This document shows, piece after piece, positions 63,851 through 64,000 of a DNA stretch of 64,000 nt. The position numbers were made by a program, and so were the translations under genes. Within the stretch, counting starts at the first letter, position 1. Each line of letters opens with the position of its first letter. The notes beneath the pieces were generated by a model. It had not been told where the DNA came from. It ran no database searches and saw nothing but the letters and a program-made list of their open reading frames with translations. The stretch is from Cytophagales bacterium (GTDB taxonomy: Bacteria > Bacteroidota > Bacteroidia > Cytophagales > Bernardetiaceae): assembly GCA_004293815.1 (NCBI GenBank), contig RDZD01000010.1:62001-126000 (forward strand), in the 5' to 3' direction.

Positions 63851-64000
63851 CTAAGAAAGCGCGCGTGTACCTACCTGGTTGTAAGGTACGCTGAAACCTT
63901 CCTGAGCAAGTGCCAGCTGTATTCTTTCGCTCATATCAAACATAACTGGCAAGTAATCTGCCTGTTTTACATAAACTCTTACGGCGAACTTAATACCAAC
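63851..64000 (-). CDS. MscS-family mechanosensitive channel, C-terminal part
   Basis: Only the last 49 codons are in the window; the gene runs off the right edge. The reading frame (stop TAG at 63853-63851) encodes FAVRVYVKQADYLPVMFDMS and ending GFSVPYNQVGTRALS. This matches the end of the MscS beta and alpha/beta domain (VRVYVxxxDYxxVxFDLxExI, then GIxIPFPQ-like). In MscS this region forms the cytoplasmic cage of a tension-gated channel. The call rests on this short piece. Confidence 0.75.
   Translation of the reverse strand, partial: VGIKFAVRVYVKQADYLPVMFDMSERIQLALAQEGFSVPYNQVGTRALS

Noticed and set aside
1-64000. CRISPR array, phage or toxin-antitoxin system
   Set aside because: No regularly spaced direct repeats, phage structural genes or paired toxin genes were seen; the YwqK-like repeats are part of a CHAT pseudogene.

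Overview
The window reads as chromosomal DNA of a gliding-type member of the Bacteroidota (Cytophagales-like). Four things point there. A 1257-residue secreted protein ends in a type B type-IX-secretion (gliding motility) C-terminal domain. Promoters follow the Bacteroidota pattern TTTG-N(18-21)-TAnnTTTG. Several genes belong to families typical of the phylum (DUF5686 barrel, DUF4340, BNR/VPS10-like, 7TM-DISM sensors). Base composition is moderate to low GC throughout. I saw no phage, intact insertion sequence, rRNA or CRISPR array.

Layout. 90-2755: TerC membrane protein, an orphan ABC ATPase and a secreted YD-repeat-like protein. 2857-5818: translation block rplM-rpsI-rpsB-small ORF-tsf with promoter and internal terminator. 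10054-5997 (minus): five tightly packed genes (epimerase, ATP-grasp, HAD phosphatase, polyprenyl-phosphate-type GT2, NeuD-like acyltransferase) that look like a small glycan-tailoring operon. 13983-10210 (minus): giant repeat protein exported by the type IX system. 14266-18645: cyclophilin lipoprotein, glutamine amidotransferase plus PAP2, MlaD-like protein plus a processive GT2. 19459-18778 (minus): decayed MORN/TPR/CHAT gene. 21589-19556 (minus): uvrB. 22146-25456: DUF5686 barrel and phytoene synthase. 25698-29204: tRNA-Pro and an exported TPR-CHAT protein. 29591-33114: flavodoxin, FkbM-like protein, universal stress protein and a membrane-anchored triple winged-helix-like protein. 33382-41678: PBP1A, BNR-repeat protein, holB, a barrel and a small secreted protein. 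41710-44506 (minus): DMT transporter, rnc and prfB with its programmed frameshift. 44898-49333: 7TM-DISM/SpoIIE sensor and a degenerate Hsp70-like membrane protein. 49650-50953: GNAT-SET pair. 51036-59185: ChaN-like protein, PIG-L deacetylase, GNAT, cytosolic TPR-SpoIIE phosphatase, DUF4340 and DUF2167 proteins. 59507-61314: tRNA-Tyr-Gly-Thr-tuf operon. 61428-63695: a third SpoIIE phosphatase. The window ends inside an MscS-type channel gene on the minus strand.

How the genes fit together. Housekeeping translation and repair genes (ribosomal proteins, tsf, tuf, prfB, rnc, holB, uvrB) are interleaved with envelope genes (PBP1A, MlaD, glycosyltransferases, barrels) and with unusually many signal-transduction proteins. 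Three PP2C/SpoIIE phosphatases with different input modules lie within 19 kb. The most novel-looking items are the degenerate Hsp70-like protein next to the 7TM-SpoIIE sensor, the GNAT-SET gene pair, the triple winged-helix-like membrane protein, the uncharacterised glycan operon and the CHAT remnant. All assignments come from reading the sequence; no database search was run.
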